Shown here: one piece after another, positions 28,900-38,904 of the stretch
Layout of the letters: every line of letters begins with the position of its first letter
Numbering within the stretch: position 1 is the stretch's first letter
Assembly (NCBI GenBank): GCA_963920705.1
Contig: CAWUCO010000284.1
Location: 1,011,222 to 1,075,221 of the forward strand
Source of the DNA: Odiellus spinosus
Taxonomy: Eukaryota; Arthropoda; Arachnida; Opiliones; Phalangiidae
Direction: 5' to 3'
DNA length: 64,000 bases
Notes under the pieces: generated by a model
Databases searched by the model: none
Told to the model about the DNA's origin: nothing
Seen by the model: only the letters and a program-made list of their open reading frames with translations
Translations under genes and position numbers: made by a program

Positions 28900-30730
28900 T
28901 TAATTAATTAATTAATTTTTAATTAATTCCGCCAACCACCCCACAAGAGCACAAATTTGTGCAAAACCCCTTCGCTTGTTTGCACGGGCATCTATTTGCC
29001 TGGCAAACTGACTTGCAAGCGCAGCAGTCAGCCCATGGCTGTATTACTTGCGTAAACGACATTATTTAATATAATTTCTGGAGAGCGTCCGAGCGTTCCG
29101 TTCACTTTTCAAGTCAAATATAGACTAAAGAATAAAAATCTATTATCGACCAAAGCATAGCTTTTCTGAAGAAATTGAGAGATATTCACCCTCCCCCCAC
29201 CCACCCCAGTTGACATACGTATTTCCCACTTTGGAAAAGCCAATAATTTGACCCATTAGTGATCTTCAGGGTCATACCAAAAAAGATCTTTGGGTTTTTG
29301 GAGCCAGGATGTCGGGCTATGGGCTTGGCAACTTGCGCGTCCATTGTATTCATTTAGTATTTTAATTTTAAACTTTCGTTACGGGCAAGTTCTAAAAGGC
29401 GCAGAGGACTGAGGATAGCTAACGAAAGGTGACACTAATATGCGAAAAGAGACGAAGGGTTCGGGATTCAAAGGGATACTGAATCCTTGTAACAGACCTG
29501 TTACAACTCTTCAAGCCAATAATTCTATTTTTTGACAGAAGACCTCTACAGTTGACCAAAACTTTAAAGTTTGACATTTCCAAACGGTTTCAAAACAGTG
29601 TGAAACACTGAAATTCGGCCAGATAATTTTTTTTAAGCTATAAATTTATTACAAGATAATAGCTTCCATCCCTTTGGGGAAATAAGTATAAGGGTAGCAT
29701 AAACCTTCTTCAAAACGTTATATATCCTAATTTAAACTAATAAATATAAAATGTATAATTAACGTTCAATCAAAATATTTAAATTCAGTTCTGTCCCATT
29801 TAATATCAGCCTAAAAATCAATAAAAAACAAAATGTAAACTTAAGTTAAACTTGGAATTCTCAAAATATATTTGAAAAATGTAAACGTGAAATTGCGCCG
29901 AGGGGCAATTAATGTTATACATTAATAGCGCGAACAAAAACTTAAATTAAATTAAAACAGACTAAAATCAAATAATCAGTGTAGGTAGCCAAAGTTATTT
30001 CGTAATTTTTTTGGACTAGCCCAAGATGCAGAATAAGTCTTTCAGGAGAATATATATCAGTCCAACTGAGACCGTCTCATTCCCTTGTTTAAGTCTTAAG
30101 CAATACTGCACTTTGAACTAGAGCTACCATATTGAAATCCAACAAGGAATAAAAGAAAAATACCCAAAGAGGAAAACGCGAGTCAATTTAAAGCCGAATG
30201 TACACTGGAAAGCTCTAGCGGATTGACACACAATGTAAAACCTCAGAGAAGAAAGTAGTCTGGAATGTTAGTTGATGATAGTGTTATCTCTTTCATCCCC
30301 CAACTTGAAAGATAACCTTGAAATCAAAAACAGGCAGATTCTCTCCAAGGTTGCTAGAGATATTCGCTAATGGATTCTCTCCATACATTCCTTCTTTTTC
30401 TCGTTATCTTATTTTTCCGGCCCTTTGTCCACTGGTAACAAATGTCATGACTATGGAATGCTGGCTTCAACGCCAGTTTCCCTTAGTGGTGCAACACGCT
30501 GACGCTGGCCTCCTACTACACGTACCAATGGCCGAAGACCCCCCAAACACTCCCCTTCCCAACGTATTTCTTTGCTCCTTCGCCCTCCTTGAAGAGAAAA
30601 AGTATACGGCACAAACTTTTAACTTTATTTTAGGACCGACAGACTGGACCTGACCTATTTGGGAATGTGCGAATTTATAAATTTGGTTTTTATTCTTCTG
30701 TTTTTAATTTTAAACATAATTATTGTGTTG
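28900..30730. other. Non-coding stretch
   Basis: No supported gene. The open frame at 30318-30653 (111 codons) begins with TTG, has no recognisable domain and lies in mixed-composition DNA; I do not call it. Confidence 0.35.
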
Positions 30731-30734
30731 ATTA

Positions 30735-31025
30735 ATATATCGTGACGCCATATAATAAAAATGGTATCAGCTTTTATTCCTTTCTTTCCAAGTGATGTTG
30801 TGGAAAGAATATGACCATTCAAGCCTGCAGCGGTATCGTATAATAATATACAGATTTTATTCCCTCTTTTTTTTTAAGTGATGTCGGAAGAATGAGAAGA
30901 TTCGAGCCTGCAGTGACGCCATATAGTAAAACGGTATCGTATAATAATATTCAGATTTTTCCGCTTTTTTTTTTTTAGTGATATCCGAAGAATTAGAAGA
31001 TTCGAGCCTGCAGTGACGCCATATA
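30735..31025 (+). repeat. 97-100-bp satellite, left part, interrupted by the Polinton
   Basis: About three units share gacgccatata, ggtatcgtataataatattcag, a poly-T block and gaagattcgagcctgcagt. Spacing between units is about 97-100 bp, and one unit is truncated. The array resumes at 45597 after the Polinton. Confidence 0.9.
31020..31025 (+). repeat. Target-site duplication, left copy (CATATA)
   Basis: The six bases before the left terminal repeat, CATATA, match the six bases after the right end (45597-45602). A 6-bp duplication is what Polinton integrases make. The uninterrupted satellite units read gccatatag at this point. Confidence 0.95.
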
Positions 31026-31105
31026 AGTAGTAAAGAAGCCACCTCCAGGAGTGAAAACCTGTTTATTAAGACACCAAAGGGTTATGTCAAAGGTTAAAGG
31101 TCAAA
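31026..31105 (+). repeat. Left terminal inverted repeat of the Polinton
   Basis: It is identical to the complement of about 45517-45596. Inside it the copies diverge into short tandem repeats: ten-base aaaaaggtca units on this side (31100-31165, about seven copies) and three ggtcaaa units on the other. Confidence 0.95.
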
Positions 31106-31165
31106 AAGGTCAAAAAGGTCAAAAAGGTCAAAAAGGTCAAAAAGGTCAAAAATGTCAAAAAAGTC
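31100..31165 (+). repeat. 10-bp tandem repeat inside the left end
   Basis: About seven copies of aaaaaggtca. The small Gly-Gln-Lys ORF across it is not a gene. The matching place at the right end has only short ggtcaaa units, so this part of the terminal repeat has changed length on one side. Confidence 0.9.
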
Positions 31166-31265
31166 AAAGGGTAAAGGTTAAAAACACCCGTCACCTCGAT
31201 AGAGAATCCCCACCACCTATATATGAAACCCTCGCTTATCATTGTAAACTATTCGACGATTAATC

Positions 31266-32528
31266 ATGTCCATGTTATCACCGAGCGAGGATAATTTTTA
31301 TATTACGTTACCAAGTAACGCGTCTATGCATATTTATCCTGATAATACAAAAACTAGTTATAAAACGCAATTAGCAGCGACATTAGATTTAGAAGATGGT
31401 AAATGGGAGGCGGGGGTATCGGAAATAACTATGCCGTCGAAATGGGATAACATTTCGGATCGGTATAATGAATTTACGGTTAGGTACGCTGACCCGCATT
31501 ATGAATATAAATTCGCTTCAATGGATGTGAAGAAAGGGGGTTTGATTTAGCGTGAGAAACATGATGATATGCATATCTACTATCGATTGTTAGATACTCT
31601 AATTAAGGGTGAAGAAAAAAGTGGTTCGCAAGACAAAATAAAAATTTTTTTAATACCCTCATTGCAGGGTAAACAATTTACTATTAGAACGAGTGACAGT
31701 GATGTAGCTATTAAATTCCCGCATCAGTATTCCGATGTATTAGGCGTACCACCTGATCAGACTAATGGGTGGTCGACTGGTAGACGAGTCTATACATTTA
31801 GAGCCGTAGATCGCAAAGTTAAAGAAATAGATCTAAGAAAGATTCCTCCTATCCAGATTAGATATAAAGTGAAATTGGATGATGCGTTGCCTAAAATAGA
31901 TACGAGTAAAGATACGATAATAATTGAAACTAAAACGTATTCTTTAACGCGCGGTTCGTACGAAAGTATAGAAGCGGTTTTAGACGAAATGCTACGTTGT
32001 TTACCGATTCGAATTCGCCCTTACTTTGCGTTTAAACATAATAAAAACGGAACCGTGAAGCTTAAATGCGGTGTAGGACACAATAACATCCCGGATGTTG
32101 AATTAACGCCCGAGCAAAGAGAATATTTGGATATTTTTTCCGTTAAATTTAGTCAAGACAACCCCGGGTTAGGAAAGATGTTAGGTTTCGACGAAAATCT
32201 CATTGATAAGTATCTAGTTAATAATACAGATGGTCAATACGTGGCTGATATAAATAGGGGGGTCATGAGTTTATTTATTCATACTAACCTCATCTATCCG
32301 CAGTTGATAGGTGACGCTTGGGGTGGCTTAATTCGAATAATTAGTCGACCAGAAAACAATAAGGATAATATACCTCATAATATAATTTGTAATCCGATAA
32401 ATTACTACCCGCTACGCGTCTCTAATTTTAACGTGATTGATATTAACATCACTACAGATTCCGAAGCGAAAATACCATTAAATCTGGGAAAAACGGTTGT
32501 TATTTTACATTTTCGAAAAAAAAGATAA
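31266..32528 (+). pseudogene. Penton-like minor capsid protein, one in-frame TAG
   Basis: The frame from ATG 31266 to TAA 32526-32528 (about 420 codons) is open except for one TAG at 31548-31550. It begins DNFYITLPSNASMHIYPDN and has EAGVSEITMPSKW; it ends LNLGKTVVILHFRKKR. The F-Y-(L/I)-TLPSN start, the E-x-G-x-(S/V)-EI block and the L-x-F-G-K-x-(V/I)-V-x-LHFR end are typical of the Polinton protein regarded as the penton or minor capsid protein, which would fill capsid vertices. The TAG could come from a CAG codon by a single transition. The frame is otherwise undisturbed on both sides. The next gene starts inside its stop (TAATG). Confidence 0.75.
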
Positions 32529-32899
32529 TGTCAGGGGGAAAAAATCCGTATTATTCCTACTACGCCCAACAAGCCGGCGGCGGTTTTCAAGGTCCCGTCT
32601 TCCAACGGGGGCACGGAATAGGATCGATATTTAAAAGCCTAGTTCGTTTCATTACACCAATTTTTAAACCGGCTGTTAAAGCGGTGGGGAAAGAAGCGTT
32701 GGGTATAGGCACCCGTATGTTCGGGGATATCCAAGCGGGTCAGGATCCTAAAACTTCATTCCAGAGAAATCTGAGACTCGCCGGCTCTAATTTATTACAC
32801 AAAGCGGGTGATAAAGTAGCGCAGTATGGCAGCGGTAAACGAAAGAGAATCGGCCGGAAGAAAAAGATTAAAAGAAGGAAAACAGATTTTTTATATTGA
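32528..32899 (+). CDS. Small basic Gly-rich virion protein (pVI/pX-like)
   Basis: The 123-residue protein has a Gly-rich start (AGGGFQGPVFQRGHGIGSIF), an amphipathic segment (KSLVRFITPIFKPAVKAVGKEALGIG) and a very basic tail (GKRKRIGRKKKIKRRK). Proteins of this form occur beside the capsid genes of Polintons and resemble adenovirus core or membrane-active minor proteins. The likely roles are DNA condensation or membrane interaction; neither is shown by the sequence. The start ATG overlaps the upstream stop by one base, and the gene lies 43 bp before the major capsid start. Confidence 0.65.
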   Translation: MSGGKNPYYSYYAQQAGGGFQGPVFQRGHGIGSIFKSLVRFITPIFKPAVKAVGKEALGIGTRMFGDIQAGQDPKTSFQRNLRLAGSNLLHKAGDKVAQYGSGKRKRIGRKKKIKRRKTDFLY

Positions 32900-32942
32900 A
32901 AAGAAGAGTGTTAGTTGATTAAGCTTCCAGTTGATCTTCACG

Positions 32943-34273
32943 ATGGAAGGAATGATGTCGGAATTAGATTTGTTCTCTGAACCCCTTAGTAATTACAATA
33001 TCGTAGGAAGTAACGATGTAGAGTTTAAAACTATTAATACGATCACTGATGGAGGTCCGCTGGAGTTTTTTATACCGGGTAATGACGGAAACTATACTGA
33101 TTTAACAAAAACCAAATTTAAAATTGAAGCTAAAATGGTACAGCAAAATGCCAACGGCTCGTGGGAGGATATTACGGCGGCCACCCCCAAAGTAGGCCCC
33201 GTTAATCTAACGCAATGGGCCCTCTTTTCTCAAGGGGAAGTCTCGTTTAATGATACCCCCGTTCAGTCCTTGAACACTGTTTTCCCTTACTCGGCTTATA
33301 CGACGGCGCATTTAAGTTACGGAGAAGACGCGAAAAAACCCAATTGCGGCTACAAATGTATTACAAAGATAAATTCTTGACAGGCGATGAAATATTTAGC
33401 GACGATAATACGGGTATGAAGCACCGAAAGCATAGAACCGATAATTCTCGAACAATCGTAATGATTGGGGTGCCCCCCTTTGACGTCTGTAAAATGAATA
33501 AATTTTTGATTAATAACGTTGACATGAAATATAAATGTATCCGCTCTTCGAATAGTTTCCCGATTGTCTCTATACCAGCAGCTGCGGCGCAAGGTGCGGC
33601 TGCGCCGGCTATTGTTAATTATAAATTTATAATTACCGACGCTTCTCTCTATGTTCGGAAAGTAAAAATTAATCCCGATATTATGTTAGCGCACGCCATG
33701 GTTTTGGAAAAAGCCAACTGCGTCTATCCTATCAATCAAACGGTAGTAAAATACTTTAATATCGAAAGCGGAAATAGCGACACGGTAAAAGAAAATTTAT
33801 TCTTGGGGCGTGTCCCGAATAGAGTTACAATATCGTTCGTAAAAACAACAGGTTTCAACGGCGCCTCAAACGAGAACCCCTTTGATTTTAAGCATTTGGG
33901 TATTTCGCAATTATACTTATCGGTAGGGAATAAAAACTACCCCGACCAAGCTTTTCAACCCAAGTTTGATAACAAACAATGGTCGCGCGAATACATGAGT
34001 TTATTTACGGCCACGGATACTTACGGAAAAAATAAAGGAAATGATATTACGTACGAAGATTACGCTAAAGGCAATACTTTCTTTTTGGTGGATACTACTG
34101 TGGAGGAAAAAGCCGGGAGTGAACATATTTCTTTGTCGCAGAGCGGTAGCGTACGCTTAACCATTAAATATAAAACTCCATTAACCTTCTCAGTGACGTG
34201 TATAATCCAAGCCGAATTCGAGAACCAAATATTAATCACGAAAGATCGAAACATTCTTTACAAGCTGGAGTAA
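32943..34273 (+). pseudogene. Major capsid protein (double jelly-roll type), single frameshift
   Basis: Translation starts at ATG 32943 with MEGMMSELDLFSEPLSNY, the typical SELDLF opening of Polinton capsid proteins. DGGPLEFFIPGNDGNYTDL and YTTAHLSYGEDAKK follow. At a run of six A's (33333-33338) the reading frame changes: the upstream frame meets a stop at 33378-33380, while the downstream frame continues LQMYYKDKFLTGDE and stays open to 34273 with TVKENLFLGRVPNRVTISFV near its middle. GEDAKK followed at once by a YKD block is the conserved pattern. One missing A would explain everything. The total length of about 440 residues is usual for the family. Confidence 0.85.
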
Positions 34274-34277
34274 GAGG

Positions 34278-34415
34278 ATGGACGACTATATTTACCTCGC
34301 GCGCCGTAAAGATTTGAATTTGGTTATAACAGTCCGCGATAATGTTAGAACCGTAGCCTTCGTTTCGTCTCGATGGAACTTTGACACGCTGAGAAAATCT
34401 TTAAACGAGATATAA
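34278..34415 (+). CDS. 45-aa ORF after the capsid gene
   Basis: The ATG lies four bases after the capsid stop. The product (MDDYIYLARRKDLN...) is short and charged. Its ARRKDLNLVITVRDNV...W pattern is weakly like the start of the next protein (FIRRNDTKSSVTINQNVWDSIW), which hints at a partial duplication. Function unknown. Confidence 0.45.
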   Translation: MDDYIYLARRKDLNLVITVRDNVRTVAFVSSRWNFDTLRKSLNEI

Positions 34416-34465
34416 GAGGGAAAGAAAGCGCGAAAACCGTATCAAAATCAACCTAACCGTACACC

Positions 34466-35182
34466 ATGCAGGAGCACGAATATTGCCTCTCCGAAAAACA
34501 AACTATCGGGATAAACGACTCGGGTCTTTTTATTCGGCGGAACGATACTAAGAGTAGCGTAACGATTAATCAAAACGTTTGGGATAGCATCTGGTTATGG
34601 GAAAACGACATTGAAGCCTTTTTCGAAGACGCGCTACATCGTTTTCAATGCTGGTTACCGGATAAATATCAAATTGAAGGAATAGCGTCACCGGATGGTG
34701 TCAAATTTATAGACATTCGGCGCTATAATCGAGATTCCTCGAAATATTCTACCTTTTACCAGACTTGGTTCTCGACCTCGAACGGCTTCTCCTTCAAGAA
34801 ATCGACTTGGAAACGCCTGAAACAATTGAAAACCAGCTTGGATGAAGTCTCGCGAACCAAAATTACGATTAAAAAACTCTTCAAAAGCCTGATTCTTCGA
34901 GAAGTGATTGAGAAGATGTATAATATCACCGAGGGATGCTTTAATCAAGCCTGTAACGAGAAATTAACCCACGATAGTTCTTGCCCGACAAACACCGCGC
35001 TGGAATTTGATGAAAGAATGGAAAAAAATATCGCTAGCGCTATTCAGATGTTAAATATGGAATCTATCGTAACCAATTTTCAAATCACGCACGACGAATC
35101 CGAGGAGGATTTGGAGCGATTGTTCTTGGACATCACTAAAGATACGACCGACTTGAAATACGAAATAATGTACGATATTTAA
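34466..35182 (+). CDS. PC4-like (ssDNA-binding coactivator-type) protein candidate
   Basis: The 238-residue protein is intact. Residues 79-120 read VKFIDIRRYNRD, then about 18 residues, then NGFSFKKSTWKRLKQL. Human PC4 and its relatives have (Y/F)-V-D-I-R-x-(Y/F) followed by G-(I/L)-x-L-x4-W-x2-L with the same spacing. An N-terminal block (LFIRRNDTKSSVTINQNVWDSIW) may be a second, degenerate copy of the same unit. PC4-like proteins bind single-stranded DNA and promote transcription; in a virus with a PolB they could act in replication or late transcription. The C-terminal 100 residues are helical and acidic. The domain assignment is by motif only. Confidence 0.5.
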   Translation: MQEHEYCLSEKQTIGINDSGLFIRRNDTKSSVTINQNVWDSIWLWENDIEAFFEDALHRFQCWLPDKYQIEGIASPDGVKFIDIRRYNRDSSKYSTFYQTWFSTSNGFSFKKSTWKRLKQLKTSLDEVSRTKITIKKLFKSLILREVIEKMYNITEGCFNQACNEKLTHDSSCPTNTALEFDERMEKNIASAIQMLNMESIVTNFQITHDESEEDLERLFLDITKDTTDLKYEIMYDI

Positions 35183-35219
35183 ATAAAAACTTTTTGAAAT
35201 AATTGTTATTCTTATTACG

Positions 35220-36146
35220 ATGGTGGGGAAACGAGTAGCTCAAAAATTAAGCCGAGTGTATTACGATCCCCAACACGCCGCTAGTCTAGGTTCCCCGAAA
35301 AAACTAGGAGAGGCGAACCCGAAAGTCTCGAAACAAGATGTGCAAGACTGGTTAGTAACGCAACCCGCCTATACGAAACATAGAAACAGACGTAAAAACT
35401 TCCCTAGGAATCAAATCTACGTCACGCAGATGGATGAAGTATTCCAAGGAGATTTAATTGACCTACCTAAACTAGTTAAGCGGAATAATAAATATCGATA
35501 CGTTTTAACGGTAATCGATTTGTTATCGAGATACGCCTGGGCCCGACCGTTAAAAACCAAAAACGGGTCTGAAATGATTAGAGCCCTGGAATCCTTTTTT
35601 AAACAACGGACCCCTTCGCGTTTTAATACGGACGAAGGTAGCGAGTTTATTAATAAACCGGTTCAGGCGTACTTAAAGAGAAAAGGTATTCACTGGTACC
35701 CTAGCTACGGCACTTTGAAATGTAGTATGATCGAACGCTTTAATAGAACTTTAAAAAATCGAATATTTAGATTAATGACTAAAAATAACGATTCGAATTA
35801 CGTGAAACATTTGCAAAAAGTGGTGGAAGGGTACAATAAAGCGAAACATTCGACGATTAAAATGGCGCCGAAGGATGTGAATATTGATAACGAGCATTTA
35901 GTCTGGAAACGGTTATACATGAAAAAGAAAAAGAAAGTTAAGAAGCCCAAATTACGTCCGGGAGATCGAGTTCGAATTTCGGCGGATAAAGGCATTTTTG
36001 GGAAAGGATATACGGGTTACTGGACGGACGAGATCTTCGTTATAAGGAAAGTCCTCTATCGCGATCCACCCGCTTACGTCATTGAGGATGGAACTGGTGA
36101 GGTTATAAGAGGTGCGTTCTACGAGCCCGAAGTTCAAAAAGTATGA
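35220..36146 (+). CDS. Polinton integrase (retroviral-like, DDE)
   Basis: The 308-residue protein has an rve core with FQGDLIDL (D78), FNTDEGSEF (D138) and SMIERFNRTLK (E172), spaced D-x59-D-x33-E. The C-terminal RPGDRVRISADKGIFGKGYTGYWTDEIF...YVIEDGTGE is the SH3/chromo-like tail of Polinton integrases. It joins the linear viral DNA to the host chromosome and leaves the 6-bp duplication seen here. It is complete, with no breaks. The stop overlaps the ATG of the protease gene (ATGA). Confidence 0.95.
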   Translation: MVGKRVAQKLSRVYYDPQHAASLGSPKKLGEANPKVSKQDVQDWLVTQPAYTKHRNRRKNFPRNQIYVTQMDEVFQGDLIDLPKLVKRNNKYRYVLTVIDLLSRYAWARPLKTKNGSEMIRALESFFKQRTPSRFNTDEGSEFINKPVQAYLKRKGIHWYPSYGTLKCSMIERFNRTLKNRIFRLMTKNNDSNYVKHLQKVVEGYNKAKHSTIKMAPKDVNIDNEHLVWKRLYMKKKKKVKKPKLRPGDRVRISADKGIFGKGYTGYWTDEIFVIRKVLYRDPPAYVIEDGTGEVIRGAFYEPEVQKV

Positions 36147-36622
36147 ATACCGAAGAATTAACGTCTTTTCTACAATGCGATACCCGAACGCGACCCTTTT
36201 TTGTCGGTGTGTTTCCCCAAGATATCTTACCCGAGAAACCCGACTTTAAACCCTATTGTTTCGTGATTAATTCGGAACCTGCCTCCGAAAGCGGTCTACA
36301 TTGGGTAGGCGTTTTTGTGGATCGAAACGATGTCGGCCATTTCTTTTGCTCTTTCGGAAAAGAACCGAGTTATTACGGATTGGATTTATCTAGATATACC
36401 ACCAAGTGGAAATACAACGCTACGTCGTTACAGCCAAAAGCGTCGTTCACCTGTGGAGGTCACGTGATTTTTGTTTTAACCGGTTTATGCGCCGGTCTGT
36501 CTTTCAAAAATATCCTAAATGAAATGTATAACTTGAGAGATAAAACGTATAATGATATTATTATAATGTTAAATATGTGTATGCATTTAATGAATCACGA
36601 AAACGGTTCTTGTATCGAATAA
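36143..36622 (+). CDS. Adenain-type cysteine protease, acidic residue not at its usual place
   Basis: The 159-residue protein has LHWVGVFVD (catalytic His53), an oxyanion Gln candidate at Q97 and FTCGGH with Cys104 as nucleophile, matching family C5/Polinton proteases. They cut capsid precursors during maturation. Where the family has the acidic triad member (usually YFDS-G or similar), this protein reads HFFCSFGKEP, with Cys69 replacing Asp/Glu. Nearby Asp60 or Asp63 could substitute. The gene overlaps the integrase stop by 4 bp and ends 5 bp from the convergent membrane-protein gene. Confidence 0.85.
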   Translation: MNTEELTSFLQCDTRTRPFFVGVFPQDILPEKPDFKPYCFVINSEPASESGLHWVGVFVDRNDVGHFFCSFGKEPSYYGLDLSRYTTKWKYNATSLQPKASFTCGGHVIFVLTGLCAGLSFKNILNEMYNLRDKTYNDIIIMLNMCMHLMNHENGSCIE

Positions 36623-36627
36623 TTTTA

Positions 36628-37059
36628 TTAAAGAGTGTTTACAGATTTAAACATCTTAACATGTTTTTTACAAAAATAACAGTATAAGTGTTGGGGTGAA
36701 TTGAAAGCGCCGTGAAACGCGAAAGCGAAAGTGAGAAAGAAACTGCCGAGTGCTTCGAAGATACTTAAACTTAATATATTTATTAAAATTAAATATGTAT
36801 TTACTATAAACAGATAACAAATTGCATAAATAAAATAAAAACACCTATGAATCGGGTTATCTTGAAAATATAGACATATAAATAAGGAACATTCGCACTC
36901 GACGGAATTCCGGTGTTTAATCTTCGAATATATTAAACAAATAATCAAAACAGGTATAAGCGCGATTAACACGCAAACTGTCAAAAGAAATAATAACGGA
37001 AGTCCTAATATAACGCCAAGGCAGAGAAGAAAGCGACCGGTTGTCTTCACAAGTCCCAT
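36628..37059 (-). CDS. Multi-pass membrane protein
   Basis: The 143-residue protein has two adjacent hydrophobic stretches near the N-terminus (about residues 9-43) and two more (about 71-118), giving three to four membrane segments. Cys/His residues occur at the tail (CYFCKKH). I do not recognise it. Many Polintons carry an unrelated small membrane protein at this place, which might serve in virion assembly or exit. It is the last gene of the leftward block and shares a 5-bp intergenic gap with the convergent protease gene. Confidence 0.55.
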   Translation of the reverse strand: MGLVKTTGRFLLCLGVILGLPLLFLLTVCVLIALIPVLIICLIYSKIKHRNSVECECSLFICLYFQDNPIHRCFYFIYAICYLFIVNTYLILINILSLSIFEALGSFFLTFAFAFHGAFNSPQHLYCYFCKKHVKMFKSVNTL

Positions 37060-37112
37060 CTTCTTCCAGTTTTCTTTCTTAAGGTCATACGCTCTTGATT
37101 TTCTTCGTTCGA

Positions 37113-37655
37113 TTAATCGAGAGTTTCCCGGGCGTATCTGCGCTGTTTTTCCTTCAATCTTTCGGCCGTACTTTGTCTCGGCGGGGTGGCTTTCGGTTGC
37201 TTGGCAATAAGAGTACTCAATGCTTGCGCGAGAGGCGCGAGTTGGCTAAGAGACGCCGGCTGAGTTTGGACTGACTGTTGCGTTGAGCGTTTAGGAGTTT
37301 GAGAAGTTATCGAGGGAGTAGATGCCAGCGCCACCGGTGTCGAATGTTGCGTCGGAGTAAACATGGTAGCGTTGTTAGGAGTTAACCAAGGCATTGATTG
37401 TAACGTTGCGGGTGGCGTAGGGACACTAGCTGGCGGGGTCGGTGTTGGTAGATTTTTCACGTTAAAGAAGGGGGGTTCGATCAGGCTTTTCATATTGATG
37501 TATTTTTGGAAAACATCCGAATATAAACGTAATTTTTGTTCGCTGGAGAAAGTTTTATCCCGTAATATTTTTGACATTTCTAGGTCAAGTTGATTAGTTT
37601 CTTTCTCGGGATCGGACAAGATTGTCGTTTCCGGAACCAAAATCATTCGTTTCAT
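37113..37655 (-). CDS. Conserved Polinton protein of unknown function, Pro/Thr-rich
   Basis: The 180 residues start KRMILVPETTIL, then have LDLEMSKILRD...EQKLRLYSDVFQKYI, a helical block also found in other Polintons next to the ATPase. A low-complexity middle rich in Pro, Thr, Ser and Gln and a basic C-terminus follow. The ATG overlaps the stop of the preceding gene (ATGA), indicating co-expression. The role is unknown; a structural or scaffolding role is a guess from its place. Confidence 0.65.
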   Translation of the reverse strand: MKRMILVPETTILSDPEKETNQLDLEMSKILRDKTFSSEQKLRLYSDVFQKYINMKSLIEPPFFNVKNLPTPTPPASVPTPPATLQSMPWLTPNNATMFTPTQHSTPVALASTPSITSQTPKRSTQQSVQTQPASLSQLAPLAQALSTLIAKQPKATPPRQSTAERLKEKQRRYARETLD

Positions 37656-38053
37656 TGCGCGAACGAAGAAATCGTGGAGATCAAGGTCGGAATCAGAGCG
37701 CCTAATAAACCTGGCAAAAAACCGCCGACTTGCTTTATAAGGATTTTTCGTTTGTTTTTATCTAAGACACGTTTATTGGCTATTTTTCGTACGAAAGCTC
37801 CGTGCTGTTTCACGTATAATCTCTCCTTCTCTGGCAAAGCGATATTTCCTCGTAATAAATTATAGAAAGAATTATACATCGCTTTCATTTGATTATTTTT
37901 CGCTTTTTTCAAGATACGGGTCAATTTACCTCCCCCTTCCTGACTAGCTTTCTTTAAGTCTCGGAAGAATCTTACGTGTTTTTTTAAGGGGTGGGGTTTA
38001 CGACGTCTAACATTCCTCATTTTTTTAAGGAGGTTTTTTACCTTTCGACTCAT
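37652..38053 (-). CDS. Basic conserved Polinton protein with hydrophobic C-terminus
   Basis: The frame is open from 38086, but the first ATG is at 38053 (MSRKVKNLL), giving 133 residues. It has a very basic first half, then MYNSFYNLLRGNIALPEKERLYVKQH and KRKILIKQVGGFLPGLLGALIPTL. The pattern N-(V/I)-L-x-GN-(I/V)-x-L and the Gly-rich hydrophobic end recur in Polinton and adintovirus proteins and in related insect ORFs. It may be a minor virion component. The function is not established. Confidence 0.65.
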   Translation of the reverse strand: MSRKVKNLLKKMRNVRRRKPHPLKKHVRFFRDLKKASQEGGGKLTRILKKAKNNQMKAMYNSFYNLLRGNIALPEKERLYVKQHGAFVRKIANKRVLDKNKRKILIKQVGGFLPGLLGALIPTLISTISSFAQ

Positions 38054-38111
38054 TGTAAAGCTTAAGCAAGAATAAAGAAAAGACACGCATTGTTACGATA
38101 TATATATATAT

Positions 38112-38904
38112 TTATTCGTGTACAAAAATCATATTTCCTTCATTTGGAAAAACGTTAGACCTTAACCGTAATTCGTCGTTAATATTTTGTTTTAAATCAA
38201 TACACAAATAAGAAAATGGTTTATCTCTAGTGACAAAATCATACGCTTTAGTTACGAGTTTTTTATTATTAGGAAATATTTGTCTACTCAGATAGTTAAT
38301 TTGGGATCCATCTCGCGGGTTTCGAAATACAATTATATAAGACGCGTTTAAACTAATCGTTCGGCTTTCTTTGCCTTGACCGAATAAATTTTGAGTTAAT
38401 AATGCTACGGAAAGATTTTTATGATGGCTATTGACGCAGAATATATTTGAGACAATTGTACTATTATAACAAGTCGATGCTAAATCATCAATAATTAAAA
38501 AGTTATTTAATTTTGGATCCCAAAAATTACAACCATCCGGAGGTAAACCCTCCAAAAATTCTACGCTACAAATTTCTTTTTTAATTTCGTCAAATAAAGG
38601 TTGATACTCTTTATAACAATAAACAATTCTGTCCGGAGGCGGGTCTATTAAACAATTAGCGTTTCTTAAAAGATTATGTATCCACGTGGTTTTTCCCGAT
38701 ATGGTACAGCCCGCTAACAACAATTGCATCGGGGCTTGAAACTTTACCCGGCAACACATTTTTTTTAAATATATTTTCGAAGACCGAAATCCGTTTTTTG
38801 AAATAGAGTTTATCTCTGAAAAACCAATCGACACGATCTTCCGTCTGGAAATACCACACGACTGGTAAATCGTCGAAGGTCACCCGTTTATATATCTTTT
38901 CCAT
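38112..38904 (-). pseudogene. FtsK/HerA-type genome-packaging ATPase, frame-shifted near its start
   Basis: The main frame (38112-38834) has Walker A AGCTISGKTTW (residues 41-51), Walker B NNFLIIDDLAS (about 111-120) and the family's SVALLTQNLFGQG and SLNASYIIVFRNPRD. It has no ATG before the Walker A region except one Met at residue 26. The ATG at 38904, which overlaps the stop of the upstream gene by 17 bp as neighbouring genes here do, opens another frame (KRVTFDDLPVVWYFQ) that runs past Walker A. The frames are offset by one base, and a run of eight A's (38759-38766 on this strand) is a likely place. The ATPase would pump DNA into capsids. Confidence 0.8.

Noticed and set aside
30318..30653. 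111-codon ORF
   Set aside because: Begins with TTG and shows no motif or codon pattern distinguishing it from chance.
31051..31263. 70-codon ORF with GQKGQK units at the left Polinton end
   Set aside because: It covers the terminal inverted repeat and its 10-bp array, which is absent at the right end.
32931..32942. TTG start for the major capsid gene
   Set aside because: An ATG at 32943 precedes the conserved SELDLF text; eukaryotic elements would use it.
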